Assembly: GCA_018398815.1 (NCBI GenBank)
Contig: CM031612.1
Coordinates: 4,943,774 to 5,007,773 of the forward strand
Direction: 5' to 3'
Length of the DNA: 64,000 nucleotides
DNA from: Conus ventricosus
Taxonomy: Eukaryota; Mollusca; Gastropoda; Neogastropoda; Conidae
Shown here: positions 1 through 10,336 of the stretch, piece after piece
How the letters are laid out: the number at the start of each line of letters is the position of its first letter
Numbering within the stretch: the first letter of the stretch is position 1
The notes under the pieces: model-generated
The model's input: only the letters and a program-made list of their open reading frames with translations
Told to the model about the DNA's origin: nothing
Databases searched by the model: none
Program-made: the position numbers and the translations under genes

Positions 1-1560
1 CTGAGAATACAACATGAAAGACACTTCAACTGTGACATAATTTAAACACTGAGGAATACAACATGAAAGACACTTCAACTGTGACATAATTTAAACACTG
101 AGGAATACAACATGAAAGACACTTCAACTGTGACATAATTTAAACACTGGAGAATACAACATGAAAGACACTTCAACTGTGACATAATGTAAACACTGAG
201 AATACAACATGAAAGACACTTCAACTGTGACATAATTTAAACACTAAGAATACAACATGAAAGACACTTCAACTGTGACATAATTTAAACACTAAGAATA
301 CAACATTGAAAGGCACTTCAAACTGTGACATAATGTAAACACTGAGAATACAACATGAAAGACACTTCAACTGTGACATAATTTAAACACTGAGAATTAC
401 AACATGAAAGACACTTCAAACTGTGACATAATTAAAACACTAAGAATACAACATGAAAGGCACTTCAACTGTGACATAATTTAAACACTGAGAATACAAC
501 TTGAAAGACACTTCAACTGTGACATAATTTAAACACTGAGGAATACAACATGAAAGACACTTCAACTGTGACATAATTTAAACACTGAGAATACAACATG
601 AAAGGCACTTCAACTGTGACATAATTTAAACACTGAGAATACAACATGAAAGACACTTCAACTGTGACATAATTAAAACACATGAGATACATCATGAAAG
701 GCACTTCAACTGTGACATAATTTAAACACTGAGAATACAACATGAAAGACACTTCAACTGTGACATAATTAAAACACTAAGAATACAACATGAAAGGCAC
801 TTCAACTGTGACATAATTTAAACACTGAGGAATACAAATGAAAGACACTTCAACTGTGACATAATTTAAAACACTAAGAATACAACATGAAAGACACTTC
901 AACTGTGACATAATTTAAACACTAAGAATACAACATGAAAGACACTTCAACTGTGACATAATTTAAACACTGAGGAATACAACATGAAAGACACTTCAAC
1001 TGTGACATAATTTAAACACTAAGAATAAACATGAAAGACACTTCAACTGTGACATAATTTAAACACTAAGAATACAACATGAAAGGCACTTCAACTGTGA
1101 CATAATTTAAACGATGAGGTCTACACTAACACACATGAAAAGACACTTCAACGGTGACATAATTTAAACACTGAGAATACAACATGAAAGACACTTCAAA
1201 CTGTGACATAATTTTGAACACTGAGAATACAACATGAAAGAAACTTCAACTGTGACATAATTTAAACACTGAGAATACAACATGAAAGGACACATCATAC
1301 TGTGTACATAATTTAAACACTAAGAATACAACATGAAAGACACTTCAACTGTGACATAATTTAAACACTGAGAATACAACATGAAAGACACTTCAACTGT
1401 GACATAATTTAAACAATGAGGAATGCACATGAAAGACACATCAACTGTGACATAATTTAAACGCTGAGGAATACAACATGAAAGACACTTCAACTGTGAT
1501 ATAATTTAACGATGAGGAATACAACATGAAAGACTCTTCAGCTATGACATAATTCAAGGA
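1..1560. repeat. 48-bp tandem satellite, about 32 copies
   Basis: A unit of about 48 bp, recognised by gaatacaacatgaaagacac followed by ttcaactgtgacataattta, repeats head to tail from the first base to about 1558. Copies differ by single substitutions (gacac/ggcac, ctgag/ctaag) and one-base indels; copies near 1110-1310 are the most diverged. The array is cut by the window edge. Open frames inside it are by-products of the repeat. It lies in a VIRMA intron or between genes. Confidence 0.95.
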
Positions 1561-1663
1561 GTGTGATGCAGGTAATGTTCGTCAATAGTTGTTGGCACCC
1601 AACAGTTATTACTAGACCAGTTCCAAATATAACCACTGTGGCATTATTTGTAATAGTGTGTGT

Positions 1664-1666
1664 GGC

Positions 1667-1722
<56 letters not shown>

Positions 1723-1740
1723 ATGTGTGTGTGTGTGTTT

Positions 1741-1778
<38 letters not shown>

Positions 1779-1885
1779 TGTGGTGTGTGTGTGTGTGTGT
1801 GTGTGTGTGTTGTGTGTGTGTGTGTGAGCATATGATGACAGAGAGAGAGACACAGAGAGACAGACAGACTGACAGAAAGAGAGGG
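1664..1885. repeat. (GT)n microsatellite followed by a GA-rich tract
   Basis: Almost pure GT with a few interruptions runs from 1664 to about 1828, then a gagaga/cagacaga purine-rich tail to 1885. The Cys/Val and His/Thr frames here are translation artefacts. Confidence 0.97.
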
Positions 1886-2334
1886 GAAGAGGATTATGGA
1901 GGGATACACGCCTTTGTGCAGTTTACCTCAGCTTCTGGCTTCAACTGGATGTTAGTATTCTCTTTATAGTCCAGCCTGCAATCAGACAAATACCCTGCTT
2001 TACACAACACAGCCCCCCAATGTGTGTACCACTTCAGGTCACACACATATAATCCTCTCAATCACCATCTGCACAAAAACTAGCTTCAAGTATCATTCAA
2101 CAGGAGGGTTTTTATCTGTATCCGATTACGATAAAGAAAAAAAGTCTCCCAAGAAACACAACAGGCACCTTCGAAGAGAATCAAAATTAATGCAGCATCT
2201 CACTGCTGCTCCCTGGTGCTGAGACTGTGGTGGGACAAGCCCAGATGTGGCTGTGTACGGCGATGGCAGAATGAGAAGCACGAGAGAGATATGTCATTGA
2301 CAAAGGGCATGAAAGACGAGATAGCTAAACAAAC
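1886..2334. other. Non-coding stretch, nothing recognised
   Basis: Unique-looking sequence between two repeats. I see no splice-flanked conserved peptide, RNA gene or mobile-element motif. By position it belongs to a VIRMA intron downstream of exon 3. Confidence 0.5.
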
Positions 2335-2780
2335 TGGAAAGAAACAAGAATGTTCGGAAAGTAAAACCAAGTACTTTTCAACATAGTGAACGGGAAAGAA
2401 ACAAGGATGTTTGGAAAGTCAAAACCAAGTACTTTCAAAGTAGTGAACGGGAAAGAAACAAAATGTTCGGAAAGTGAAAACCAAGTACTTTCAAAGCAGT
2501 GAACGGGAAAGAAAGAAGAATGTTCGGCCAAGTGAAAACCAAGTACTTTCAAAGTAGTGAACGGGAAAGAAACAAAAATGTTCGGAAAGTCAAAACTAAG
2601 TATTTTTCAAAGTAGTGAACGGGAAAGAAACAAAAATGTTCGGAAAGTCAAAACCAAGTACTTTCAAAGTCGTGAACAGGAAAGAAACAAAAATGTTCGG
2701 AAAGTCAAAACCAAGTACTTTCAAAGTTGTGAACAGGAAAGAAACATAAAATGTTTGGAAAGTAAAACCAAGTACTTTGA
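2335..2780. repeat. 57-bp minisatellite, about 8 copies
   Basis: The unit contains gaacgggaaagaaac, tgttcggaaagt and ccaagtactttcaaag and repeats about eight times with small indels. Since 57 is a multiple of three, open frames appear on both strands; they have no coding signature. Confidence 0.93.
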
Positions 2781-3125
2781 AAGGAATCTTTGCTTGAAAT
2801 TGACATAAAAAAAAATAAAAATTCCATTGTATATCTCTTTACCCTTCCATTTTTAGACAATTCCTATTCATAGTGACACTTTAGTGGTTGTCCTGTCGAT
2901 CTGAAACACAATAATATAAAAAAGGAATGGATTGCAGTTGATATGCAAACTTTCAAGCTCAAGTTCTTCAGACTTCTTTTACATAAGCTAACGTACAATC
3001 ATACAAACTATGTGACTTTGCAACCAGTGAATCCATTTCAAATCCACTTGATCCCCCCCTGAATGGAAAACGACTCCCGGAATTATGCTGATACAGTGAC
3101 AGAGTCAAACGCTCCATGCACTCAC

Positions 3126-3212
3126 AGTCCAAGCTTTTCAAATGTGGCGGCATTGGGACGTGTCAGGTTGTTCACAAACAACTCCAGCTTGAAGGCAGAC
3201 GGATTAGTGGCC
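3126..3212 (-). CDS. VIRMA: VIRMA (virilizer homolog), coding exon 3
   Basis: An 87-bp minus-strand exon between acceptor tttggtttcag and donor gtgagt. It reads ATNPSAFKLELFVNNLTRPN and ends ATFEKLG, matching the conserved N-terminal VIRMA segment in which a [FL]xLELFxNN-type strand leads to a Phe-Glu/Asp-Leu-Gly turn. The phase fits exon 2: exon 2 leaves two bases of a Gly codon and this exon supplies the third. It ends with two bases of the next codon, so the gene continues left; no following exon was recognised in 1-3100. The intron between exons 2 and 3 is 14.8 kb and filled with retroelements. Confidence 0.85.
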
Positions 3213-3286
3213 CTGAAACCAAAAACAATGCATAGCATGACACAAGAGTTACCTACACTGAGAAGTAAAAAAAGTAAATATTTTGA

Positions 3287-3322
<36 letters not shown>

Positions 3323-4735
3323 AAAGGGAGACAGAGACATACACTGTCACTGAGACTGAGAGACAGAAACAAACACTGAGAAGGAAAGACAAAGACGGAC
3401 ACACTGACACTGACAGAGAACAATGAAATAAATCTTTTTTTATTCAGTGTATGCCACTGCTGACGGCCTACGCTCTGGCAAGAGCCATGGGCCTAAGTAA
3501 GTAAGTAAGTGTGCCACTGCCTGGTTTGAAGGGATTTACAGCATATACTTAGTGAATTATGAAAGAATCAATGGCAACAAGAGCACTTGCACTCGCACAC
3601 AAAAACATGCAAGAACAGAAAAAAAAGTATTATGCAGACAAGCTCTTTCCTAAAAAAAAAAAAAAGCAACCCAAATCCACACAAGAAAAAGTTGTTGAGA
3701 ATGTAACAGAGTTATAACTTATATCATACAACACAGTATCTCAGACAGACTCAAAGTAGCAAGCCAGTGGTAAATTACAGTAAACACATGTAACAAGAGA
3801 CAGTCGTGGGCAGGAATGGAAGACTGGACCACACAGAAACAAATCAAGACAGTAAAGAAATATAAATTGTTAAAAAAAAAGAAATCAATGTCAGCAAAGA
3901 AATAGAAATTGTAAAAAACAAGAGGCAGAGTGGAGTCAGAGAGAGAGTGACAGGCAAGAGGACATCACAACCAGTTCACAGAGATTCCGTGCAGGTCTGG
4001 ATATGCTCTTTTTCTCATACAGCCCCTGGTATCTCCACAGAGGCTTGTATGAACAAATGTGAACAAAACATGATCAACATGGTGAAAAGGATTGAATCTC
4101 TTTCATTTTACTTCATTTCGTTTAGAAAAAAAAAAAAAGAAGGAAAGTTTGGCAAGCAGAGCCAATACCATGGTTTTCACACCAGAGTGTGTGTAAATTA
4201 TTTGCTTGTAACTTTGTGCCAATAAACAAACAAAGTTAAATGACAATCTGCATTTATATTCGCAGAAATCTTTTTAAACAACTCAGAAAACAGACCATGT
4301 TTGGAAAATCTGCAAGATAAGATAATGTTGCTTATAGCCCAGCCGACCGCAAAGGGCCACATCAGGGCTGGGAAAATCTGCAAAGGAGGTTAGAACTTGA
4401 ATTCAGCGAGTGTGACTGCCGTTTTCATGGAACATCTGCTACTGGTAGGCATGCCCAAAGCAATACAGCCCTTCAGTCAGCTTAAAAGTTCCAGCAATGA
4501 GAGATGTCAAAACATAAGTGTGAAACAGTGTCCCCACAATGCAGACAATCCCTATCTGGATCATCATCCTAGTGTGTACATCAGGTCAAATATATAGATC
4601 TAGATCTATTTGCTAGAACCATGAATTGAGAAATAGTAACATTATTTGTAATGGAAAGAAACCCATTATCTTCCCCTGATTTTTTTTCCAGAGCAGGTCT
4701 TATGTAACAGGTCTTTTGTCTCTGTGTAACACGGA
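3213..4735. other. VIRMA intron 2, distal part; poly-A run and repeat scraps
   Basis: There is a 26-base poly-A run at 3293-3318, a short (taag)n tract near 3496 and A-rich sequence. At 4331-4376 there is a copy of a dispersed motif (tatagcccagc..accgcaaagggcca..cagggctg) that recurs, more or less degenerate, near 14158, 37770 and 54180. No coding signature. Confidence 0.5.
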
Positions 4736-4942
4736 CTCTTGACTTTTAAAACCTCCCTGAAGACCCATCTTTTCCCCCAGACTGATCAACGATATTCACT
4801 TACCTCTGTGCGCGAGTCTGCTTGTTTTGACACGCTTGTGTATATGTCTGCGCGTGTGTGCACGTGCGTGCATGGGTGTGTGTGCGTGTGTGTTGTGTGC
4901 GTGCATGTGTGTTGTGTGCATATGTGTGTGTGTGTGTGTGTG

Positions 4943-4979
<37 letters not shown>

Positions 4980-5080
4980 CACACACACTTTAAGTTAGAA
5001 TTAGTATTTTATCATGTTTCTGTAATATGCGCTTTGGGCTCTCGTGAGGTAAAGCGCTCTATAAATATCCTTTTACATTA
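4736..5080 (+). mobile_element. 3' end of a non-LTR retrotransposon (LINE), split by a GT microsatellite
   Basis: The plus frame reads TFKTSLKTHLFPQTD, the short (F/L)KTHLF signature at the C-terminus of many invertebrate LINE ORF2 proteins. About 250 bp further on comes gcgctttgggctc, then gtaaagcgctctataaatat and a short ttacattacatta tail, a typical LINE/SINE 3' end. A GT-rich microsatellite (4845-4980) separates the two parts. Only the 3' terminus remains. The aagcgct..tataaat tail resembles that of the SINE at 26370-26920. Confidence 0.65.
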
Positions 5081-6796
5081 CATTATGTCTGTTTACACTT
5101 TACTTCTCAATATTACTTATATTTAAGGTCTTTAATCATACTTCAAATCTGGGTTTTTTTAACTTGACTCACGGGCCTTCCCTTAAAGCCCATCATGAAT
5201 TCCTACCCCTCCACCCTCGAGTTTCCACAACAGTCATCCTGTGCTGCTGCTGCATTCCTTCTGTGAAGAAAACCTCACAGCACTGAATGCTGAAACCCGA
5301 CACCTTCTTCTTCACCAGCAGTACACCAGGACACAGCAACCTATTGATCCAGCTTTCTGGAGCCCCACCTTGTGTACATGAACAAGAAAATTGATCCAGC
5401 CAGCTGAGCAAGTTTGCTTCAGCAGCTAGTATCAGATTGCTTTTTCCATAATGTAACTTAGGTGAAAGGTATGCACACTGTCTTACGCAGGAAGCACAGC
5501 CTTATCTGTTTGATTTTTCTCTGTAAATACTTTGCTTTATAAAACTGCCAGTGTATAATGCAGAAACCCAGTAAATATAAACTTTGGTGTTCATATTATG
5601 TTTTCATCAATGAAGTAAACTGTATGTTGTCAAAATCATGCTGGCTGATTTTATATCAAATTTTCTGTTAAGCCTGTAATGTTCAGGAAATCTGTCAAAT
5701 TCCCAAAAGGACAGACGTGCCTAGCACAGAACTTCCAACTTCCAATCTTCACATGAAAGGAAGCATCATTTCATACTACTGGTTTGTTAATTTGCTCAGT
5801 TGGTGTGGTTGGTTGGTTGTTTTTTCTCTCGACTTTGCCTCAACCTTGTTAGAGGAGGGGGGTTCAGGGGGTAGAAATGCCTTTTGGGAGACACAGAAGA
5901 TGACAATTACAGAGAAAAAGGTGAAAAAGTTATTATAACTAAATTCTTACACTTACAGATTCTTTTAAAAATCATAATACTAATAACATTCAAAGTGACA
6001 AACATAGGCAAGAGTCATTCAGAACAAACATGAAGCTTTCACACAAATGAAGTTCCAAATTTGCCCATGGTGAACATATGATACATAATTAAGAACTGAG
6101 ACATGATGCAGATGCGCCGGTAACCAGGGAAGACACTGTTGCCAACTACGTCAATTTAAGGCTGACATTTTTCAACCTTTTGATCTTGAACATGCTCCCT
6201 TACGGTCCTAGTCATAATGACTAACAGAAACACGCACACAGGTACCCTCAGTGTATGACTGAAAGGAAACAGCATCTTAAGTGAGGTACAGAGACATAAT
6301 GATAAAAAGTAATTGAAAATGAAGTGAGGCAGAGAAAAGTAAACAATAAACAGTAAACAAGTAGGGTAACTTTTGCTCCCACAGGAAAACCTAACACAGA
6401 GTAACTTTTATTCAAGATTGGCACAGCCTTTTAAACTTGAATAAAGTCAGACAAATACAAAGACGAACAATCTAATGGTGGGGGAAAAAACAAGCGCAGG
6501 TCGACAACTCAACTGTCTTCATAGTAATGACTTGGCAAAGATTAGGACTTAAGGAGGGGGAGGTTGAAGATGGAGAAACTGGGAAAATGAAATTAAGAAA
6601 ATATATTGTAGATATGAAAACTCTTCACTAGCTGCATGAGGGAACCATCGCAATCCCTCTTGATAAAAAGTAAATATACTTCTGCTCTCATGGTGAAACA
6701 ATTCCACACAGGTAACTCTAAACTAAAGCCGATCCTGGTACCCATTCTTCTGGCACACATGCACACAAGAGGCATACAGAACAAACAAGGATACTT
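5081..6796. other. Intronic sequence with half of a small inverted-repeat element
   Basis: No gene or RNA was found. Around 6333-6400 the sequence gtaaacaagtagggtaact followed by ttgctccc resembles the left arm of the MITE-like element at 45203-45415. The rest is A/T-rich intron without visible structure. Confidence 0.45.
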
Positions 6797-6808
6797 CTAA
6801 TAATAATA

Positions 6809-6842
<34 letters not shown>

Positions 6843-6856
6843 TATGGATTTTATAT
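6797..6856 (-). mobile_element. Tail of a minus-strand SINE/LINE, cut by the DIRS element
   Basis: An (AAT)n tract of about 45 bases is followed by tgtatggattttatata, where the DIRS element begins. On the other side of it (13497) the sequence resumes with gcgcaattcttgg. Read together on the minus strand these give a gcgctatataa...(ATT)n terminus, as in the SINE at 26 kb. The DIRS element therefore landed inside an older SINE or LINE tail. Confidence 0.7.
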
Positions 6857-7043
6857 ATGAGGTTTTTAACTAAACCTAGTTTATATTAAATACTTACCAT
6901 CTCATTAAATATTGCTTAGATTTTCGGACGAAGTCGCGATGGTCGACTATCGATTTGTATCGATTCTTATAAAAAGACAACCCCAGTCCCCCTCTCCTGC
7001 GCACTTCCTCTTCCGGTGTTCCGTCTAGCGTCACTTTTATTTT
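6857..7043. repeat. DIRS terminal repeat, 3' side of the element, with unique outer extension
   Basis: 6899-7043 is the inverted partner of 13335-13480. The outer 6857-6907, beginning tgaggtttttaac, overlaps its edge and is mostly absent from the other terminus; it reappears inverted in the internal complementary region at 7121-7171. Unequal outer ends are a known DIRS trait. Confidence 0.92.
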
Positions 7044-7120
7044 CCAGGCTATCTGCCTTAAGGATACCTCCCTGCTATTACGGAACACAGTGCGGGGACG
7101 GCTGGGAGGGTTTAACGGTT

Positions 7121-7206
7121 TAATGAGATGGTAAGTATTTAATATAAACTAGGTTTAGTTAAAAACCTCATTTATATTTCATACAACCATCTCATTAAAT
7201 ATTGCT
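7121..7206. repeat. DIRS internal complementary region
   Basis: 7121-7171 is an exact reverse complement of the outer end 6857-6907. The directly adjoining 7171-7206 is an exact reverse complement of the opposite outer end 13461-13496. The region thus holds both element ends joined back to back, as expected of the template that lets DIRS elements complete their ends and circularise. Confidence 0.93.
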
Positions 7207-7352
7207 GACTATCAGCAAGGAAAGGGGGGACTGTGTTGTAAAACATTGCCTGAACTTCCAGTTATACTTCCAAAACAGGAGATTGGGGTAAGGTACACTC
7301 CATAACAAACATTTGTAGACTTACCCCTAGTTCCCCTGCATTCTGCCCTTCT

Positions 7353-8465
7353 TTAGTGTCTCGCCGGGACTGCTGCTTGGGCCGCAACCATTGCAGGTAG
7401 TCTCAGCTTGCCATCTTCAGACCTCTGGGCGATATCCCTCAGGTAGTGTCTTACGAAGACTGAAGGTGATTGCCAATACGCCGCTTGCATGACGTGTGCC
7501 AGAGATGTTGTGGTCGATGCCATAGTTGTCGCCCAGGCTCTTATCTCATGTGCTCTAGCCTTCAGGTTTTCTTGACTCGCACGAGATTTTGACCCATCCT
7601 CCAGGTTGAGAGCTACATACGCTTGTTTGATTGTAGTCTTTAACCATCTGGAGAACGTTGCTCTGGAGATATCCAATGTGTAAGAGGTGTTGATCGAGAG
7701 AAACAGTGCCCTTTGTGAAACCGATCGAAATTTGCTTGATCTAGCTCTGTATTCTTTGAGCGCTTTCACTGGGCACAACGCCACATCCAACCCTTCCGGA
7801 TCTATGTCCCTTGAGAGAGGTTTAATCTGGATGGTAGGCGGGAAGTCCTCTGGATTCTGGTTTTTGGCCAAAAACTCTGGCAAGAACTGGACGCTGATTG
7901 AGCCATTAGTTGCATGTGCCACCCCGTTCTTAAGGCCAGACAGGTTAGTGATTTCTGACACTCTTCTGCCCGTCGCCAGTGCCACCAGAAATGCCGTTTT
8001 ATATGTGAGCTCCTTGAGAGGAAGTAGTTTATTATCTTTGAATTTCTTTCCTTGAGGTAGTTCAGAACCACTGCTAAGTCCCATTGGGGTAAGAACTTGG
8101 TGACCTTCTTGGTTAGGTTCGCTGCTCCCCTGATAAGATCTGTCACTGCTTTGTCTTGCGTCACGTCCTTTGTTGACGCTGCTCTTAAAACCGAGGCAAT
8201 GGCTGCTCTTCTAGTTTTGAGAGTGACTGCCGAAAGGTTTCTTGAGTGGAAAATTTCTGCCAAATGGTTGACAATGTGGCGTGTACATGGTTTGAGAGGG
8301 TCTCTGACCTTGTTTCTAATGCACCATTTTCTCCAGTCTTCCCAATGGTGGTGGTAGACTCTCCTGGTTGAGGGTCTATGACTAGCTTCTATCAGCTTGA
8401 TAGCGCCTTTCCCCAGTCTCCTTTTGAGCAAGTACTTGCGCATAATTTCCATGCGTGCAAGTTGA
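7353..8465 (-). pseudogene. DIRS tyrosine recombinase, frame broken near 8050
   Basis: The catalytic half is open from 8084 to 7353 (243 codons). It has Arg in ATGRRVSE (residues 40-41), the HEIR box (His179, Arg182) and the presumed nucleophile Tyr214 in VRHYLRD, i.e. the R..HxxR..Y set of phage-integrase-family recombinases. The N-terminal core-binding half (STRRVYHHHWEDWRKWCIRN...) lies upstream at about 8465-8060 in another reading frame, so an indel near 8040-8070 separates them. The protein would cut and rejoin DNA to insert the circular DIRS intermediate. The ATG at 8084 is unlikely to be the native start. Confidence 0.88.
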
Positions 8466-8469
8466 GTGT

Positions 8470-9362
8470 TGCTGCGTTGCCGTGCGTTATCCCCGACCTT
8501 GGTTGCCTGATGTGCTTGTTTCGTAGTCTCAGGTCCATTGGTTGTTCGTGACAAGCCTTGAGTAGCGTGGGGAACCACTCTTTTGTCGGCCAGAAGGGGG
8601 TTACCAAGATGAGGTTTGCTCCCTCCCTCTTTGCTTTCTCTATCACTTGGGGGATGAGATTCAGGGGCGGGTAAGCGTAAGCTAACAGGCCCTTCCAGTT
8701 GCACTCCATCGCGTCCACTTTCCATGCCTGTGGGTCTGGGACTGGCGAGATGTAGGTGGGGAGCCTCGCATTGAATTTCGTCGCAAAGAGGTCTACATGT
8801 GGTCTGCCCCACTTTTCCCAAACCACCTGTAGTTTCTCCTTGACTATAGTCCACTCTGTAGGGATGATCTTGTCCGGGCGGCTCAGAAGGTCCGCCATTA
8901 TGTTTGCACTGCCGGCTATGTGTTTCGCTGACAGATTCCACCCCTTGGCATGCGTCCACAGTAACAACTGTTCCGCTCTGATTGAGAGATTGGGGGCATG
9001 AGTGCCTCCCTGTTTGTTTATGAGAGACACCACTGTGTTGTTGTCTGACCTGACTAAAATCTCTCCTGGCGGGATCCAGACCTGCAGCTCTTGGAGGGAT
9101 AGGGCTACCGCCTCTAATTCCAGTCTGTTGATATGGTAGCCCTGCATATTCCTGTCCCATGTCCCACTGACTGTGTGTTCGTTCATGTGGCCTCCCCAAC
9201 CGTGCTCCGATGCATCTGTGTACACTGTTGCCAGAGGCGGAGGCAGAGTGATTGGAGACGATGCCTTCAGCCAATCGTGGTCGAGCCACTATTGGATTGT
9301 GTCCTTGAACCAGGGTTGTATACTGATTTTCTGGTTCCAACGATCTCTGACCTGGGAGAATC
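8470..9362 (-). pseudogene. DIRS RNase H and methyltransferase-like segment
   Basis: RNase H starts with VYTDASEHGWGGHM (first catalytic Asp), continues with INRLELEAV (catalytic Glu) and VRSDNNTVV (Asp), and ends near HIAGSANIMADLLSR. Next comes a segment typical of DIRS elements (HVDLFATKFNARLP, then AYAYPPLNLI and LILVTPFWP), usually compared with Dam-type adenine methyltransferases; the DPPY-like motif is reduced to YPPL, so activity is doubtful. In-frame stops at 9361-9363 (TGA) and 9289-9291 (TAG) cut it off from the RT. The open part runs from about 9288 to 8392, overlapping the recombinase start in another frame. Confidence 0.85.
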
Positions 9363-9363
9363 A

Positions 9364-10274
9364 GCTGGCTACTTCCCGTTGCAGGGGCCTCTTGTAAAGT
9401 CTCCCCAATGGTAACAGGGGGGCTAGAGACTCCATCCTGCCTAGTACTGCAAAGAGATTCCTGGCTGAGACTGACTGGAGTGGTAGTAAATTGGTTAGTT
9501 GTGCCAGAAGGGCCTCCACCCTGGCCTTGCTGGGTTGGACCGTGTAAGCGTTGGTGTCGAATTCCATCCCCAGATATGTAAACTTCCTGGAGGGAGTGAG
9601 TTCGGACTTGTCCAACCTGATTACAAAGCCTAGGTCTTCTGTAAGCTTGCGTAAGACCGTCATTTGGTTGAGGCACTCTGTCTCCTTCTCCGCCAGAAGT
9701 AGCCAGTCGTCCAAATAGGTATGTAGCCTGATCTTGTGTTTGTGTGTATTGGCTACAACCTCCTTCACCACTTTGGTGAAGACGAAAGGTGATAGGCTCA
9801 ATCCGAATGGGAGTACCCGGTACTGGTAACATTTGCCCCCCATTCGAATCTCAGCCATTTCCTGTCCCTTTCTGCCACCATTATATGGAAGTAGGCATCC
9901 CTGGGGTCTAATGAAGTGGCCCAATCGTGTGGCTGTATGGATCTCCTGATGTTGTCTGGGGATTCCATCTTGAATTTCACCTTCCTGAGGAAGGCGTTGA
10001 GGGGAGACAAGTCCAGAATGGGACGGTATCCTCCTGAGGGCTTGGGAATTGCGAATAGCCTGCTGTAGAAGCCGGGTGATGACATGTTCTTCACCTCTTC
10101 TATAGCCCCTTTCTTCATCATTTCCCCTACTTGCTCGTCTAAGAGGTCTTGTTGTTCCCTCGACTTTGGACGTGGGAAAGATATAGGGCTTCTTTGCAGT
10201 GTCGGCTTTCCTTTTTCCCAAAGGAGGCGAAACCCATTCTGAACGATGTTTAATGCCCAGGCTGACGCTCCCAT
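9364..10274 (-). pseudogene. DIRS reverse transcriptase, frame change near 9840
   Basis: The fingers/palm half (10274-9840) has GFYSRLFAIPKPSGGYRPIL and SLDPRDAYFHI, including the first catalytic Asp. The second half, in another frame, has YRVLPFGLSLSPFVF and the active-site box YLDDWLLL, followed by the thumb (YLGMEFDT). The two frames meet in a run of six G on the minus strand at about 9836-9841, so one base appears to be missing. A third nearby frame is open but meaningless. The start codon is uncertain; DIRS RT frames often overlap gag or rely on recoding. Confidence 0.88.
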
Positions 10275-10336
10275 GTTCTCCCACTCCTTGTACCTGAGTA
10301 CATAGGGGCCTTGAGTGGAAGCAGGAGTAGTGTTCG

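Noticed and set aside
1..1560. CRISPR-like array
   Set aside because: Units are contiguous tandem copies without unique spacers, in a eukaryotic intronic setting, and there are no cas genes.
1538..1909. Long Cys/Val or His/Thr open frames over CA/GT microsatellites (also at 4.8, 32.2 and 36.5 kb)
   Set aside because: They are simple dinucleotide repeats read in several frames on both strands; no start, splice or domain support.
7802..9832. A single 676-codon minus-strand protein
   Set aside because: Only its last third is recombinase; the rest is an off-frame reading through RT/RNase H, which is coded in another frame.
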